A stretch of DNA of 33,768 bases, from contig VGYY01000007.1 of NCBI GenBank assembly GCA_016872815.1, positions 1 through 33,768 of the forward strand. Reading direction: 5' to 3'. The DNA is from Planctomycetota bacterium (lineage in GTDB: Bacteria; Planctomycetota; B15-G4; SIAN01). Position 1 is the stretch's first letter. Every line of letters starts with the position of its first letter. Under the pieces are notes generated by a model. That model was not told the DNA's origin and did no database searches. It saw only the letters and a program-made list of their open reading frames with translations. Position numbers and translations under genes: made by a program. Shown here piece by piece: positions 23,461-31,752 of this stretch.

Positions 23461-26355
23461 TCAGTGGTCCTCGCCGTGGTGTTCGTGCTCCATCGCGGTG
23501 GCGGCGCCACCGTGCAATGGGGCGAGTTCATGGGCGTGGATCGGATTGGTCTCGAGATTGGCGTGCGGGTCCTTGTGGCGGAAGTCATTGGTCAGCGCCT
23601 GGGCCGACTCGTCGATCTGGTACTTGGCGTAGGCCTTCCCCGCTTCCGCCGCCTCGGCGGACTTGCCGAGCGCCTGGTAGTTCAGCATCCGGTGGTAGTG
23701 CGCCTCGCGGTCCTCGGGGTCGATCGCCAGCACCATCCCGTACGCCTCGAGCGAGGCCGCGAACTGCTGATCGAGATAGAGCGTGCGGCCAAGGCGGCGC
23801 CACGTGTCGCGATCCTCGGGGAACTCGTCGAGCACCGTCTTGTACGCCTCGATCGCCTGGCCGTAGCGGCCGTCGTCCTGCAGCGCGTTGCCCCACACCC
23901 ATGCGGTCTGGCGGTCGCCGGGCGCGATCTCCTCGCACTTCTGCAGCAGTTCGAGCGCTCTCGCGACGTTGCCGTCGGTCAGCGCGTTGCGCGCCAGGTT
24001 GCGCCAGCCGTCGACCTTCGCCGGCGCGACGCGCTGCACTTCCGCGAAACCGATCGCGGCGAGCCGGGTGTCGCCCTTCAGCATCATCGCGATGCCGTAG
24101 TCGTTCGGCCGGATCCACTGGTCGGGCGAGGCATAGACCGGCGGCGGCGTCGGCCCGACCGCCTCGCCCTTCTTCGCCACCTTCAGCGTCACCTTGGCCG
24201 ACTCGATCGTCGTGATCGGCAGGTCGATCTTCTTCGCCGTCGTCTTGGCGAAGACGAAGTCGGTGTAGTGCTGCTTGAACTTGCGCCACTTGAGGTGCGC
24301 GACGAGGTCGATGGTGCCGCCGGCCGCGCTCTCCGGCACGACGAACTGGTAGCGCACCACGTCCGACGTCGACGGGCCGATGACGTTGGCGTACAGCATC
24401 GCGTGGAAGTCCTGCGGGTTGCGCAGCTTCGCCTCGGTGCCGTCATGGGCGACGACGACCGCACCGTAGCGGTGCGCCGCCGGATCGAGGTGCTGGTCAG
24501 GGCCGATCCAGCCGCTGTGGAACAGCTTGCCGGCCCCCTCCCGCTCGCCGTCTTGTTCGACGATGAACTCGACGAAGCCCTCGTTGCTGTCGTTGGTGCC
24601 GCCGGGGAAGGTGTGGCCGACGCCCTTGTTGCGGACGACGACGTGGACCTCGACCCGCTCGCCCGGCACCAGCATCGGCTGCGTGCGGTCGAGCGCGGTG
24701 ATGATCTCCTTCTCGGTGTCCTCGGCGCCCAGGCGGCGCAGCGCGAAGACGTCGATCCGCATCTTCTCGTCCTGCAGGAACTCCTCGATCCGGCGGATCG
24801 TGTCGGTGTCGCCGCGCAGCGCCGGCAGCGCCGTGTTCACCGCGAGGAAGCGGTGCGACTTCACCTTGCCGCCCTTGGCCGAGACGTCGCCGAGCGGCGC
24901 CTCCTCGAGCGGCATGTGGCAGTCCTGGCAGTTCTTCTTCACCGGCGCGCCGGTGATCGGATCACGCGGCCGGTAGAAGGTGCGTGCCGCGTTCTGCGCC
25001 ACGCCGCTGTCGTGCCAGTTGTCGTATTCGTTCTGACCGCGGAACCAGCGGTACTTGTTCACCGGCACGTCGAGCCCGACCTTGTGGCACGTCGCGCAGT
25101 ACTCGCTGGTCCGGAAGAACGGTTTCAGCAACCGCTCCTTGTGCACGTTCGGCTTGGCCTTGATGACGATGTCGCCGATCTCGCGCAGAACGCCGCTGCT
25201 GGTGTGGTCGAAGAGGTAGGGCGAATCGCGGTCGTCCGGGATGTTGTAGGCGCCGTTGCCGGTCCGGTTGTGCAGCGAGTCCATCGCGTGGCACGACAAG
25301 CAGGTGAGCCCGGCCTGCGCATTCGGCCCGTCGGGGTCGAAGTCCTTGCCGATCTCGCCGGCCAGCATCAGCGCCGGCTCGTGGCAGCCGGAGCACCACT
25401 GCGACGGCTGCTTGCCGACGCCCGGCTGCTCGCGCATCGCCAGGAATGCCGCCCGGTAGAACGGATTGTTCATCGAACTGAAGCGGTGGGCCGACTTGCT
25501 CCACTGCTCGACGATGTCCTGGTGGCAGCGGTTGCAGGTCATCGCGCCGATCTGGATGTTCTGGACGAAGCCGTACTTCGCCACCTCGTCCTTGAGTTGT
25601 TGCGGATCGGGCAGTTCGCCGCGGGTGACGACGGCCGACGCCATCCACTCGCCGGTGGCGGTGGTGGCGGGCGACGGGAAGAAGCGGCTCTCCGGCGAGA
25701 CGTCGGTGAACGACGCGAACGGCAGGAACGGGTCGCGACTCTTGTCCTTGAGCAGCGCGTCGTTCGGGATGGTGGCCATCACCGTGCCGTGGTCGATCGC
25801 GATGCCGCGGTCGGAACGCGATGGCAGCGTGATCACGTGGATGCCGAGGCAGAGGATGGCGACGGCGGTCGCGCCGGAGAGCGCCCGGCCGATCGACGCC
25901 CAGGTCGGCTTCACCACTGACGTGACGCGGTGGATGATGTAGACGGCCGGCAGCCCGACGCCGAGCCCGATGTGCGTCCAGTATTGCGGGCGGTTGTCGC
26001 GGCTGTTGGCCGCGCTCATGATGAAGAAGCCGGTGATCATCAGGCCGAGCATCGCGAGGATGAGTCCCGCGCCGGTGCCGACCGCGACGCCGTGGCGGCG
26101 CGTCCACGCGCGGCCGAGGTGCCACATCGCGAAGCCGAGCGCGCACGGCGTCAGTGCCGTCCCGAGCAGCGTGTGGCCCAGCACCATCCACTGGTAGAAG
26201 GCGGGCAGCGTGTCGGGCGGCAGCCTGAATTGCTCGGTTGCTTCGGTGACCCGGAACAGCAGCAGGAAGATCGCGTTGGCGAGCATCGCAAGCCCGCCCC
26301 AGACAACGACCTGGAGCAACCGGCGCTGCCCGGGGGAGAGAATGCTCTGGCTCAT
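23461..26355 (-). CDS. membrane-anchored multiheme c-type cytochrome with TPR domain
   Basis: This 964-residue protein opens with four or five membrane helices (about 12-190; LAMLANAIFLLLF, LILAMLGLMITGFFIMSA, AVAILCLGIHVITL). Five c-type heme motifs follow: CNRCH (~271), CSGCH (~320), CLSCH (~350), CATCH (~418) and CQDCH (~475), with many extra His for axial ligation, as in cytochrome c-554-like proteins. A beta-rich section (about 540-740; GVGHTFPGGTND) precedes TPR repeats (about 760-930; AWVWGNALQDDGRYGQAIEAYKTV, EFPEDRDTWRRLGRTLY). It ends with a His/Glu-rich tail (MEHEHHGEDH) that may bind metal. It likely passes electrons between the quinone pool and periplasmic partners, with TPRs holding a partner; the substrate is unknown. 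First gene of the run with CRTAC1, HDOD and sthA. Confidence 0.85.
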   Translation of the reverse strand: MSQSILSPGQRRLLQVVVWGGLAMLANAIFLLLFRVTEATEQFRLPPDTLPAFYQWMVLGHTLLGTALTPCALGFAMWHLGRAWTRRHGVAVGTGAGLILAMLGLMITGFFIMSAANSRDNRPQYWTHIGLGVGLPAVYIIHRVTSVVKPTWASIGRALSGATAVAILCLGIHVITLPSRSDRGIAIDHGTVMATIPNDALLKDKSRDPFLPFASFTDVSPESRFFPSPATTATGEWMASAVVTRGELPDPQQLKDEVAKYGFVQNIQIGAMTCNRCHQDIVEQWSKSAHRFSSMNNPFYRAAFLAMREQPGVGKQPSQWCSGCHEPALMLAGEIGKDFDPDGPNAQAGLTCLSCHAMDSLHNRTGNGAYNIPDDRDSPYLFDHTSSGVLREIGDIVIKAKPNVHKERLLKPFFRTSEYCATCHKVGLDVPVNKYRWFRGQNEYDNWHDSGVAQNAARTFYRPRDPITGAPVKKNCQDCHMPLEEAPLGDVSAKGGKVKSHRFLAVNTALPALRGDTDTIRRIEEFLQDEKMRIDVFALRRLGAEDTEKEIITALDRTQPMLVPGERVEVHVVVRNKGVGHTFPGGTNDSNEGFVEFIVEQDGEREGAGKLFHSGWIGPDQHLDPAAHRYGAVVVAHDGTEAKLRNPQDFHAMLYANVIGPSTSDVVRYQFVVPESAAGGTIDLVAHLKWRKFKQHYTDFVFAKTTAKKIDLPITTIESAKVTLKVAKKGEAVGPTPPPVYASPDQWIRPNDYGIAMMLKGDTRLAAIGFAEVQRVAPAKVDGWRNLARNALTDGNVARALELLQKCEEIAPGDRQTAWVWGNALQDDGRYGQAIEAYKTVLDEFPEDRDTWRRLGRTLYLDQQFAASLEAYGMVLAIDPEDREAHYHRMLNYQALGKSAEAAEAGKAYAKYQIDESAQALTNDFRHKDPHANLETNPIHAHELAPLHGGAATAMEHEHHGEDH

Positions 26356-26719
26356 CTGGGAAGTGACTCCGTCGCGCCGCTGAACGCTCGCGTCCGCCTG
26401 ATCGGCCGCTCTCCGCGGCGGGCCGGAGTGATTATCTGCCGGCCGCGAGGGTGAGGAGGGGGGAGGCGATTCGCTGCAGCGATCGCGTTAGCACGCCGCA
26501 GGCCGCATCGTGCCCGCAGCAGCGGGCCGGACCAGCGGCGCAAGAAGCGCTCAAGCTGTTTTCAGTAAAAGACTTAGGAGATCTATCGAAGTCTTGGCGA
26601 GAGCGGCCGCAAGGGCGGATCGGGGCACCTCGGCGGCGGCGGGGCGAGTTGGCCCGGGCGGGGCCGCAGCAGGTCCCTTTGTGTCCTAGGTCGGCCGGGG
26701 TCGCCAGCCGTCTGCGGGG
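26356..26719. other. intergenic region upstream of the multiheme gene, 364 bp
   Basis: No gene is supported. On the minus strand a GATAAT box (26431-26436) could be a -10 element about 75 bases before the cytochrome start, but no good -35 is seen. The stretch at about 26555-26600 is clearly AT-richer than its surroundings and contains an inverted repeat, annotated separately. The rest is GC-rich sequence without recognisable features. Confidence 0.45.
26569..26595. repeat. inverted repeat AAGACTT/AAGTCTT in AT-rich island
   Basis: Perfect 7-base arms (26569-26575 and 26589-26595) are separated by 13 bases that include the palindrome AGATCT. It lies about 215 bases upstream of the cytochrome start in a locally AT-rich patch. 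Its shape is that of a binding site for a dimeric regulator. No protein can be named. Confidence 0.5.
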
Positions 26720-27109
26720 TCAGTCCGCGCGCTCGCGGCAGCCATCGTCCTGGCGATCGGGCTCATTCCAGCCGTAGCCGCTCGGCAGTGGCAGCGGATC
26801 GTGGCACAGCGTGGCAGCCCCGACCTCGAGCATCAGCAGGCGCGCCCGCAGCCCGACGACGCCGATGCCGATCCCCGCCAGCGGACCGAGGTCGATCGAC
26901 AGCAGTTCACCGTCACGCTCGCCATCGAAGAGACCGATCTCCAGCACGTTGCCGTTCCAGCGCCGCCAGGCATCGGCCGTGGCGTAGAGGACGCCCGGCC
27001 CGGCAATCTCGACCCGATCGGGGTTGCTGGCCGCGCCGGCGTGGACGTGGCAGGCGGTCGGCGTGGCGGCGATAGCTAGCAGCGCGAGCGAGAGTCGGCG
27101 GCGGCGCAT
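26720..27109 (-). CDS. small secreted protein, unknown function
   Basis: I do not recognise a family. The 129-residue protein starts at ATG 27109 with GGAG about 9 bases upstream. It has a basic/hydrophobic signal (MRRRRLSLALLAIAATPTAC); the Cys could be lipidated but the box is imperfect. The rest is beta-rich (VEIAGPGVLYATADAWRRWNGNVLEIGLFDGERDG is split by turns) with a hydrophobic patch (GIGIGVVGLRARLLMLEVG) and one further Cys pair. It lies 44 bp after the DUF983 gene on the same strand, so it is probably the last gene of the M61-S9A-DUF983 run. Confidence 0.65.
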   Translation of the reverse strand: MRRRRLSLALLAIAATPTACHVHAGAASNPDRVEIAGPGVLYATADAWRRWNGNVLEIGLFDGERDGELLSIDLGPLAGIGIGVVGLRARLLMLEVGAATLCHDPLPLPSGYGWNEPDRQDDGCRERAD

Positions 27110-27153
27110 GGACGTCTCCGGGAGCGACAGGATTCCGGCGGGGCCTTTGGCGC

Positions 27154-27585
27154 TCAGCGCCGTGCGCCATCGGAGGCGGGCTCCGCAATGGCGGTTGCAA
27201 TCCTCGGCGGGGCGAATTCCTCGGGGCCAGGCGGATCGCAGGCGAGATCGAACGCCAGCCAGAACGCGCGGGCGTGGCGGAAGGCGCCGAGCGCCAGCAG
27301 CAGGATCGTGGCGGCGATCACCGGGACCTGGCGCGACAGCGGCGCGTGCCAGATCACCTCCATCCCGAGGTGCAGCGCCAGTCCGGCGACGATCGCGCCG
27401 CCGTAGTTGAGGTAGATCGAGCCGAGGAAGTAACCCGCCTCCCGTTCGTAGCGCAGCCCGCAGCCGCTGCAGCGCGGTTCCATCCGGAGCCAGCCACGGA
27501 ACAGCGGGCCTTCCCCGCACCACGGACAGCGAAGCCGCAGCGCCCGTGAGCGCAGCGGGCGGTCGTCGGTCGCCGGCGCGCTCAC
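27154..27585 (-). CDS. DUF983 family membrane protein
   Basis: This 143-residue protein shows the DUF983 layout: two CxxC pairs (C20-C23 in CPWCGEGPLF, C39-C42 in CSGCGLRYER), then EAGYFLGSIYLNYG and two or three membrane helices (AIVAGLALHLGMEVIW, VIAATILLLALGAF). The motif GYFLGSIYLNYG is diagnostic. The start is GTG 27585, overlapping the S9 peptidase stop as GTGA. DUF983 proteins are small, zinc-ribbon-like and of unknown function; in other bacteria some sit near cytochrome oxidase genes, but not here. Confidence 0.85.
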   Translation of the reverse strand: MSAPATDDRPLRSRALRLRCPWCGEGPLFRGWLRMEPRCSGCGLRYEREAGYFLGSIYLNYGGAIVAGLALHLGMEVIWHAPLSRQVPVIAATILLLALGAFRHARAFWLAFDLACDPPGPEEFAPPRIATAIAEPASDGARR

Positions 27586-29777
27586 GTCCTGATGCGCAGC
27601 GCCTTCGCGAGGAAGGCGTAGAGATCGGCCTGCTCCTCGATCTGCTGTTGCGTCGACTTGCCGGCGCCGTGGCCGGCGCGCGTGTCGATCCGGATCAGCG
27701 TGGGCGCCGGGCCGCCCTGCGCCGCCTGCAGCGCCGCCGCGAACTTGAACGAATGGCCCGGTACGACGCGGTCGTCGTGGTCGCCGGTCATCACCAGCGT
27801 CGCCGGGTAGTGCGCCCCGACCTTCAGGTTGTGGAGCGGCGAGTAGGCATGGAGGAACGGGAACTGCGCCGCGTCGTCGGCGCAGCCGTACTCGCTGGTC
27901 CAGGCCCGCCCGATGGTGAACAGGTGGAAGCGGAGCATGTCGAGCACGCCCACCGCCGGGATCGCGGCGCCGAACAGCTCCGGCCGCTGTGCCATGCAGG
28001 CGCCGACCAGCAATCCGCCGTTGCTGCCGCCGAAGATGGCCAGCTTCGACGGCGAGGTGTATTTCGCGGTGATCAGCTGCTCGGCGCAGGCGATGAAGTC
28101 GTCGAAGACGTTCTGCTTCCGGCCGAACATCCCGGCGGAATGCCACTCCTCGCCGTACTCCGCGCCGCCGCGCAGCATCGCCTGCACGAAGACGCCGCCC
28201 ATCTCGAGCCAGGCCAGCCGCTGCGTGCTGAACGCCGGCGTGAGCGAGATGTTGAAGCCGCCGTAGCCGTAGAGCAGCGTCGGCTGGCTGCCGTCGAGGA
28301 CCACGTCCTTGCGGCAGGTCACGTGCATCGGCACCTGCGTGCCGTCCTTGCTGGTGGCGCGGACGAGGCGGGTCTCGTACGGGGAGAGGTCGAACGCGAT
28401 CTCCGGCCGGAACCAGACGGTGGACTGCATCGTGTCCAGGTCGAGACGGTAGACCGTCGTCGGCGAGGTGAACGAGGTGAACGTCCAGAAGGTCTCGGTG
28501 TCGGTCGACTTGCCGCCGAAGCCGCCGGCGGTGCCGATGCCGGGAAGGGCGAAGTCGCTGGCGGCGCCGTCCGCCAGCCGCTGCATGCGGATGCGCGTGC
28601 TGCCATCCTGCAGGTAGTTGAGGAACAGCGTGCCGTGCAGCAGCGACACCGCGCCGAGCGAGTCGGCGGCCGTCGCCACCACTTCACGCCACTGGTCGCG
28701 TGCGGGACGGTCGAAGTCGATGGCAATGACGCGGCCGCGCGGCGCGTCGAGGTCGGTGCGGAAGTAGAAGGTCCCGCCGATCGAGCCGACCCAGTCGTAG
28801 CTGGCATCGAAGTCGTCCAGCAGCTTGATCATCGGCGAGTCGGCGCTGGCGAGATCCTTCACGTAGACGCGGTTGCGCCGGTCGGTGCCGTGGCTGACGT
28901 TCAGCACCAGGAAACGGCCATCGTCGGTGACCAGCGGCTGGAAGCCCCACTCCGGCTGGTCGGGCCGCGCGTAGACCAGCGTGTCCTTCTCCTGCGGCTC
29001 GCCGAGGCGATGGAACCAGACGGTCTGGTCGAAGTTGGCCTGCTCGAGCACCTCGCCGGCGGCCGGCTCGGGGAAGCGGCAGTAGTAGAAGCCGGAGCCG
29101 TCATGCGCCCACGCCGCGCCGGCGAACTTGCTCCAGCGCAGCACGTCGGCGGTGTCCTGCATGGTCGTCAGGTCGCGCACGTGCCAGGTGCGCCAGTCGG
29201 AGCCGCCATCCGACGTCGAATACGCCAGCCAGCGCCCGTCATCGCTCGGCTCGAACCCGGAGATCGAGACGGTGCCGTCGCTCGACAGCGTGTTCGGATC
29301 GAGGACGATGACCGGTTCGGTGTCGCCCGGGCCCTGCCGCCAGATCACCGACTGCGCCGCGAGGCCGGGATTGCGCGCGAAGAAGAGCGTGCTGCCGACC
29401 TTGGCGACGACGTTGCGCCGCTCGTAGGCGAAGAGCTCGGTCAGCCGCTTCGCGAGTCGCGCGCGCTCCGGCACCGTGGCGAGCCAGCTCTCGGTCAGCC
29501 GGTTCTGCGCCGCGATCCACTCCTTCGTCTCGGGCGAGTCGGTCGACTCGAGCCAGCGATACGGATCGGCCACCTTGGTGCCGTGATAGTCGTCGACCTG
29601 GTCGACGGTGCGCGTGACCGGATAGATCAGTTTCATCGCGCCGGCCGCCGAACGCTCCGCGCCGGTCATGGCGCCCTCCGGCGACGTCGCGGGATTGCTG
29701 CAGGCGGCGAGGGTCACGACCATCGCAGCGGCTCCGATGCGGCCGGCCGGCGGGAACGAGGCGTTTGGTTGCGACAT
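27582..29777 (-). CDS. prolyl oligopeptidase (S9A) lipoprotein
   Basis: This 731-residue serine peptidase of family S9A has an N-terminal lipoprotein signal (AAAMVVTLAAC, a good LAAC lipobox), so it is a membrane-anchored periplasmic enzyme. A helical start (YHGTKVADPYRWLE, typical of prolyl oligopeptidase) leads to a beta-propeller (about 100-470) and then the alpha/beta-hydrolase domain. The catalytic triad is visible: Ser in GGSNGG near 583, Asp in GDHDDRVVP near 667 and His in AGHGAG near 703. It cleaves short peptides after proline. ATG 29777 has GGAG 8 bases upstream. It follows the M61-like gene by 113 bp and overlaps DUF983 by 4 bases. Confidence 0.9.
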   Translation of the reverse strand: MSQPNASFPPAGRIGAAAMVVTLAACSNPATSPEGAMTGAERSAAGAMKLIYPVTRTVDQVDDYHGTKVADPYRWLESTDSPETKEWIAAQNRLTESWLATVPERARLAKRLTELFAYERRNVVAKVGSTLFFARNPGLAAQSVIWRQGPGDTEPVIVLDPNTLSSDGTVSISGFEPSDDGRWLAYSTSDGGSDWRTWHVRDLTTMQDTADVLRWSKFAGAAWAHDGSGFYYCRFPEPAAGEVLEQANFDQTVWFHRLGEPQEKDTLVYARPDQPEWGFQPLVTDDGRFLVLNVSHGTDRRNRVYVKDLASADSPMIKLLDDFDASYDWVGSIGGTFYFRTDLDAPRGRVIAIDFDRPARDQWREVVATAADSLGAVSLLHGTLFLNYLQDGSTRIRMQRLADGAASDFALPGIGTAGGFGGKSTDTETFWTFTSFTSPTTVYRLDLDTMQSTVWFRPEIAFDLSPYETRLVRATSKDGTQVPMHVTCRKDVVLDGSQPTLLYGYGGFNISLTPAFSTQRLAWLEMGGVFVQAMLRGGAEYGEEWHSAGMFGRKQNVFDDFIACAEQLITAKYTSPSKLAIFGGSNGGLLVGACMAQRPELFGAAIPAVGVLDMLRFHLFTIGRAWTSEYGCADDAAQFPFLHAYSPLHNLKVGAHYPATLVMTGDHDDRVVPGHSFKFAAALQAAQGGPAPTLIRIDTRAGHGAGKSTQQQIEEQADLYAFLAKALRIRT

Positions 29778-29890
29778 CGGACGCTCCGGGACGGAAGGTC
29801 AAGCCGGCGCGGTACACCGGCGCGGGCGGCAGAGGATGGCCACGACGGGGGGGAGCGGCAAGCGGTCAGGCGCGGCCGCGTCGGCGGCGC

Positions 29891-31432
29891 TCAGAGCCCT
29901 GCGCGCGCCTCCTCCTCACGCGTGCCGGGCAGCAGTTCGAGCCGCGGCACGGTCGCGCCGACGCCGCGCTCCGGATCGGGGACGTTACGCAGGCGGAACA
30001 GCGGTCCGAACAGGTCGTCGCCCTCCTCGAGCGGAGGGAGCGCGCCGTCGAGGACGATCGCGCGCACTTGCTCGGCGAACTCGGCCGAGCTCCAGTCGGC
30101 GATGCGCTCGAGCAGCACCTCGGTGTCGGCGTGCTCGCCGTCGCGCGCGGCGGTGACCCGCTCGCGCATGAAGTCGTCGAGCGACCGTTCGCCGTCGCTG
30201 GCGGCGCGGATCTCGCGGTCGAGCAGCGCGGCGACGATGGCTCCGCGCAGGTAGGGCAGGTCGCTCACGTCACGGTCCTTCCAGAAGTCGGCGACGATCC
30301 GCTCCGCCGGCGCCGCCTTCACCGGACTTCGCGCGAAGCGGGCGAGACACCGGTTCCATTCCGCCAGCCATTGCCGCACGCTCCAGATCCCGCTGCGCAC
30401 CATCAGCCGGCGCGTGAAGAACTCGGTGAACCCCTCCGAGAACCAGTAGGTGAGCCCCTCGGGATCGTCGCGATTGCGCACCAGCAGGCCGTTCCAGTGG
30501 TGGAACAGCTCGTGCGCCAGCAGCGAAGAGACACGCAGCCGCGTGTCGCTGCCCGGCGTCAGCGGGAAGCCGCGCGCGAGGAACAAGGCGAAGCTGCGGG
30601 TGAGCCCGGTGCCGCCCAGCGAGCTGCCGGGCGGCTTGGTCGGCTCGGGCAGCGCGGTGATCACGTAGAGCGGATCGCCCGGGTCGTCGAAGAAGGCGCG
30701 CTCGCGGCGGACGATCTCGGCCGCGAGGTCGGTCAACTGCTCGTCGGCGAAGTCGTGCGTGCCGGCGATGGCCAGCAGCAGCTCGCGGCCGGCGAGATCG
30801 CGCCGATGGAGCCGGATGGCGCCGCCCACGAACACCGCGTGGCAGAAGGTGTCGAGCGTCTCCTCTGCGGTGACGTGAGGGCCGGCGCCGAAGGAGCAGG
30901 CGGCCGCCCGGCCGGCGCCGTCGCAGCCGCGGAACTCGAGCGTGAAAGAGTGGCGCGCCTCGCCGGAGAGCGGGTCGAAGCGCAGCAGCCCGGCGTTGCC
31001 GAGGAAGTGGAAGCGCTGGTCGTCCACGTACGGCCGGTAGTCGTTGCCGGTGCCGACGGTAGGCGGCTGCGGCTCGCCGAGCCACCAGCGGGCGACGAGC
31101 GGCGCGGCCGGCGCGTGCGCGACGTTCCAGCCGACGGTGCCGACGCGGGTCACGGCGAGCGGCTGCCCGGCCGCGTCGAGGAAGCTGACGTCGTGGAGCT
31201 GCGCGGCCAGGTCGGTGATGCCGCCCCAGTCGGGTGGCACCGAGAACGAGCTCATGCCGTCGCTTTCACCGATGACGTGCAGCTCCAGCGCGACGCGGCG
31301 CTGCTCCGGCTGGAACTCGACGATGCAGTGCGCGGCCGCGCGCGCCTGCTCTGCCCCGTGCGCGCGTGATGGGAGCAGCGATGTCAGCGCCAGTCCGAAC
31401 GCAGCGGCGCGCACCAGGCGATGAGCGGTCAT
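29891..31432 (-). CDS. M61-like zinc metallopeptidase, secreted
   Basis: This 513-residue protein starts at ATG 31432, with AGGGGA upstream, and has a signal peptide (AAAFGLALTSLLPSRAHGAE). A beta-rich N-terminal domain is followed by a gluzincin site: HELFHHWNG near residue 306 (two zinc His and catalytic Glu) and the third ligand in FSEGFTEFF about 24 residues later. This spacing and the HExxHxWN form match family M61 (glycyl aminopeptidase-like), although the PDZ domain of classical M61 proteins is missing from the C-terminus. It probably trims peptides in the periplasm; with the S9A gene downstream it suggests a peptide-scavenging pair (inference). Confidence 0.8.
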   Translation of the reverse strand: MTAHRLVRAAAFGLALTSLLPSRAHGAEQARAAAHCIVEFQPEQRRVALELHVIGESDGMSSFSVPPDWGGITDLAAQLHDVSFLDAAGQPLAVTRVGTVGWNVAHAPAAPLVARWWLGEPQPPTVGTGNDYRPYVDDQRFHFLGNAGLLRFDPLSGEARHSFTLEFRGCDGAGRAAACSFGAGPHVTAEETLDTFCHAVFVGGAIRLHRRDLAGRELLLAIAGTHDFADEQLTDLAAEIVRRERAFFDDPGDPLYVITALPEPTKPPGSSLGGTGLTRSFALFLARGFPLTPGSDTRLRVSSLLAHELFHHWNGLLVRNRDDPEGLTYWFSEGFTEFFTRRLMVRSGIWSVRQWLAEWNRCLARFARSPVKAAPAERIVADFWKDRDVSDLPYLRGAIVAALLDREIRAASDGERSLDDFMRERVTAARDGEHADTEVLLERIADWSSAEFAEQVRAIVLDGALPPLEEGDDLFGPLFRLRNVPDPERGVGATVPRLELLPGTREEEARAGL

Positions 31433-31752
31433 GGCGATTCCCCTGGCCAGGTGACCCGGCCGCGCCCGTCCAGCGGCACGGCCCGGCGCGGAGGATCTCG
31501 AGCGATACCCGGGCACCGGAACGCGGCGACGGGAAATCGCTTCCGGCCGGCGCCCGGCGTCCCGGTTGGTCGCGGGGCGACCCCACGCGACTCTCAAGGG
31601 ATCCGTACGGCCCGCCGAAGAATTGTTTGCGAGCCCTGAGCAGCATCCGCCACGGCGGGTGCTGAGAACCCGGAGCCGGCGACCTGAACCACCGCCGTCT
31701 CCCGAGCGAAGTGGCGCGACGCCGAACCCGTCGCGCCACTGCTTTTTTCCGG
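31433..31752. other. intergenic region with hairpins, possible small RNA
   Basis: No protein gene fits this 320-bp gap. On the plus strand three stem-loops follow each other: GGTCGC/GCGACC at 31568-31582, an 11-bp stem with one G-U at 31641-31664 (CAGCATCCGCC/GGCGGGTGCTG), and the intrinsic terminator at 31710-31748. As the terminator faces the plus strand and no plus-strand gene precedes it, a small RNA of roughly 100-190 bases ending near 31748 is possible. No clear promoter is visible. The left end must also hold the promoter of the M61-like gene. Confidence 0.35.
31710..31748 (+). terminator. strong intrinsic terminator (plus strand)
   Basis: A perfect 12-bp stem (AGTGGCGCGACG / CGTCGCGCCACT) with a 7-base loop is followed by GC and six T (31743-31748). 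This is a textbook Rho-independent terminator on the plus strand. On the minus strand the hairpin comes 12 bases after the glycosyltransferase stop but has no T-tract, so it may terminate that gene only weakly. Confidence 0.85.

Noticed and set aside
21361-25920. Plus-strand open frame of 1519 codons
   Set aside because: It is antisense to the HDOD, CRTAC1 and multiheme genes, is composed of Arg/Ala/Val-rich repeats of their reverse codons, and shows no domain. GC-rich genes leave such antisense frames open.
31640-31740. TPP-riboswitch-like pieces (CTGAGA, ACCTGA, GCGAAG)
   Set aside because: The pieces do not fit the TPP helix layout, and no plus-strand gene follows; the terminator comes directly after.
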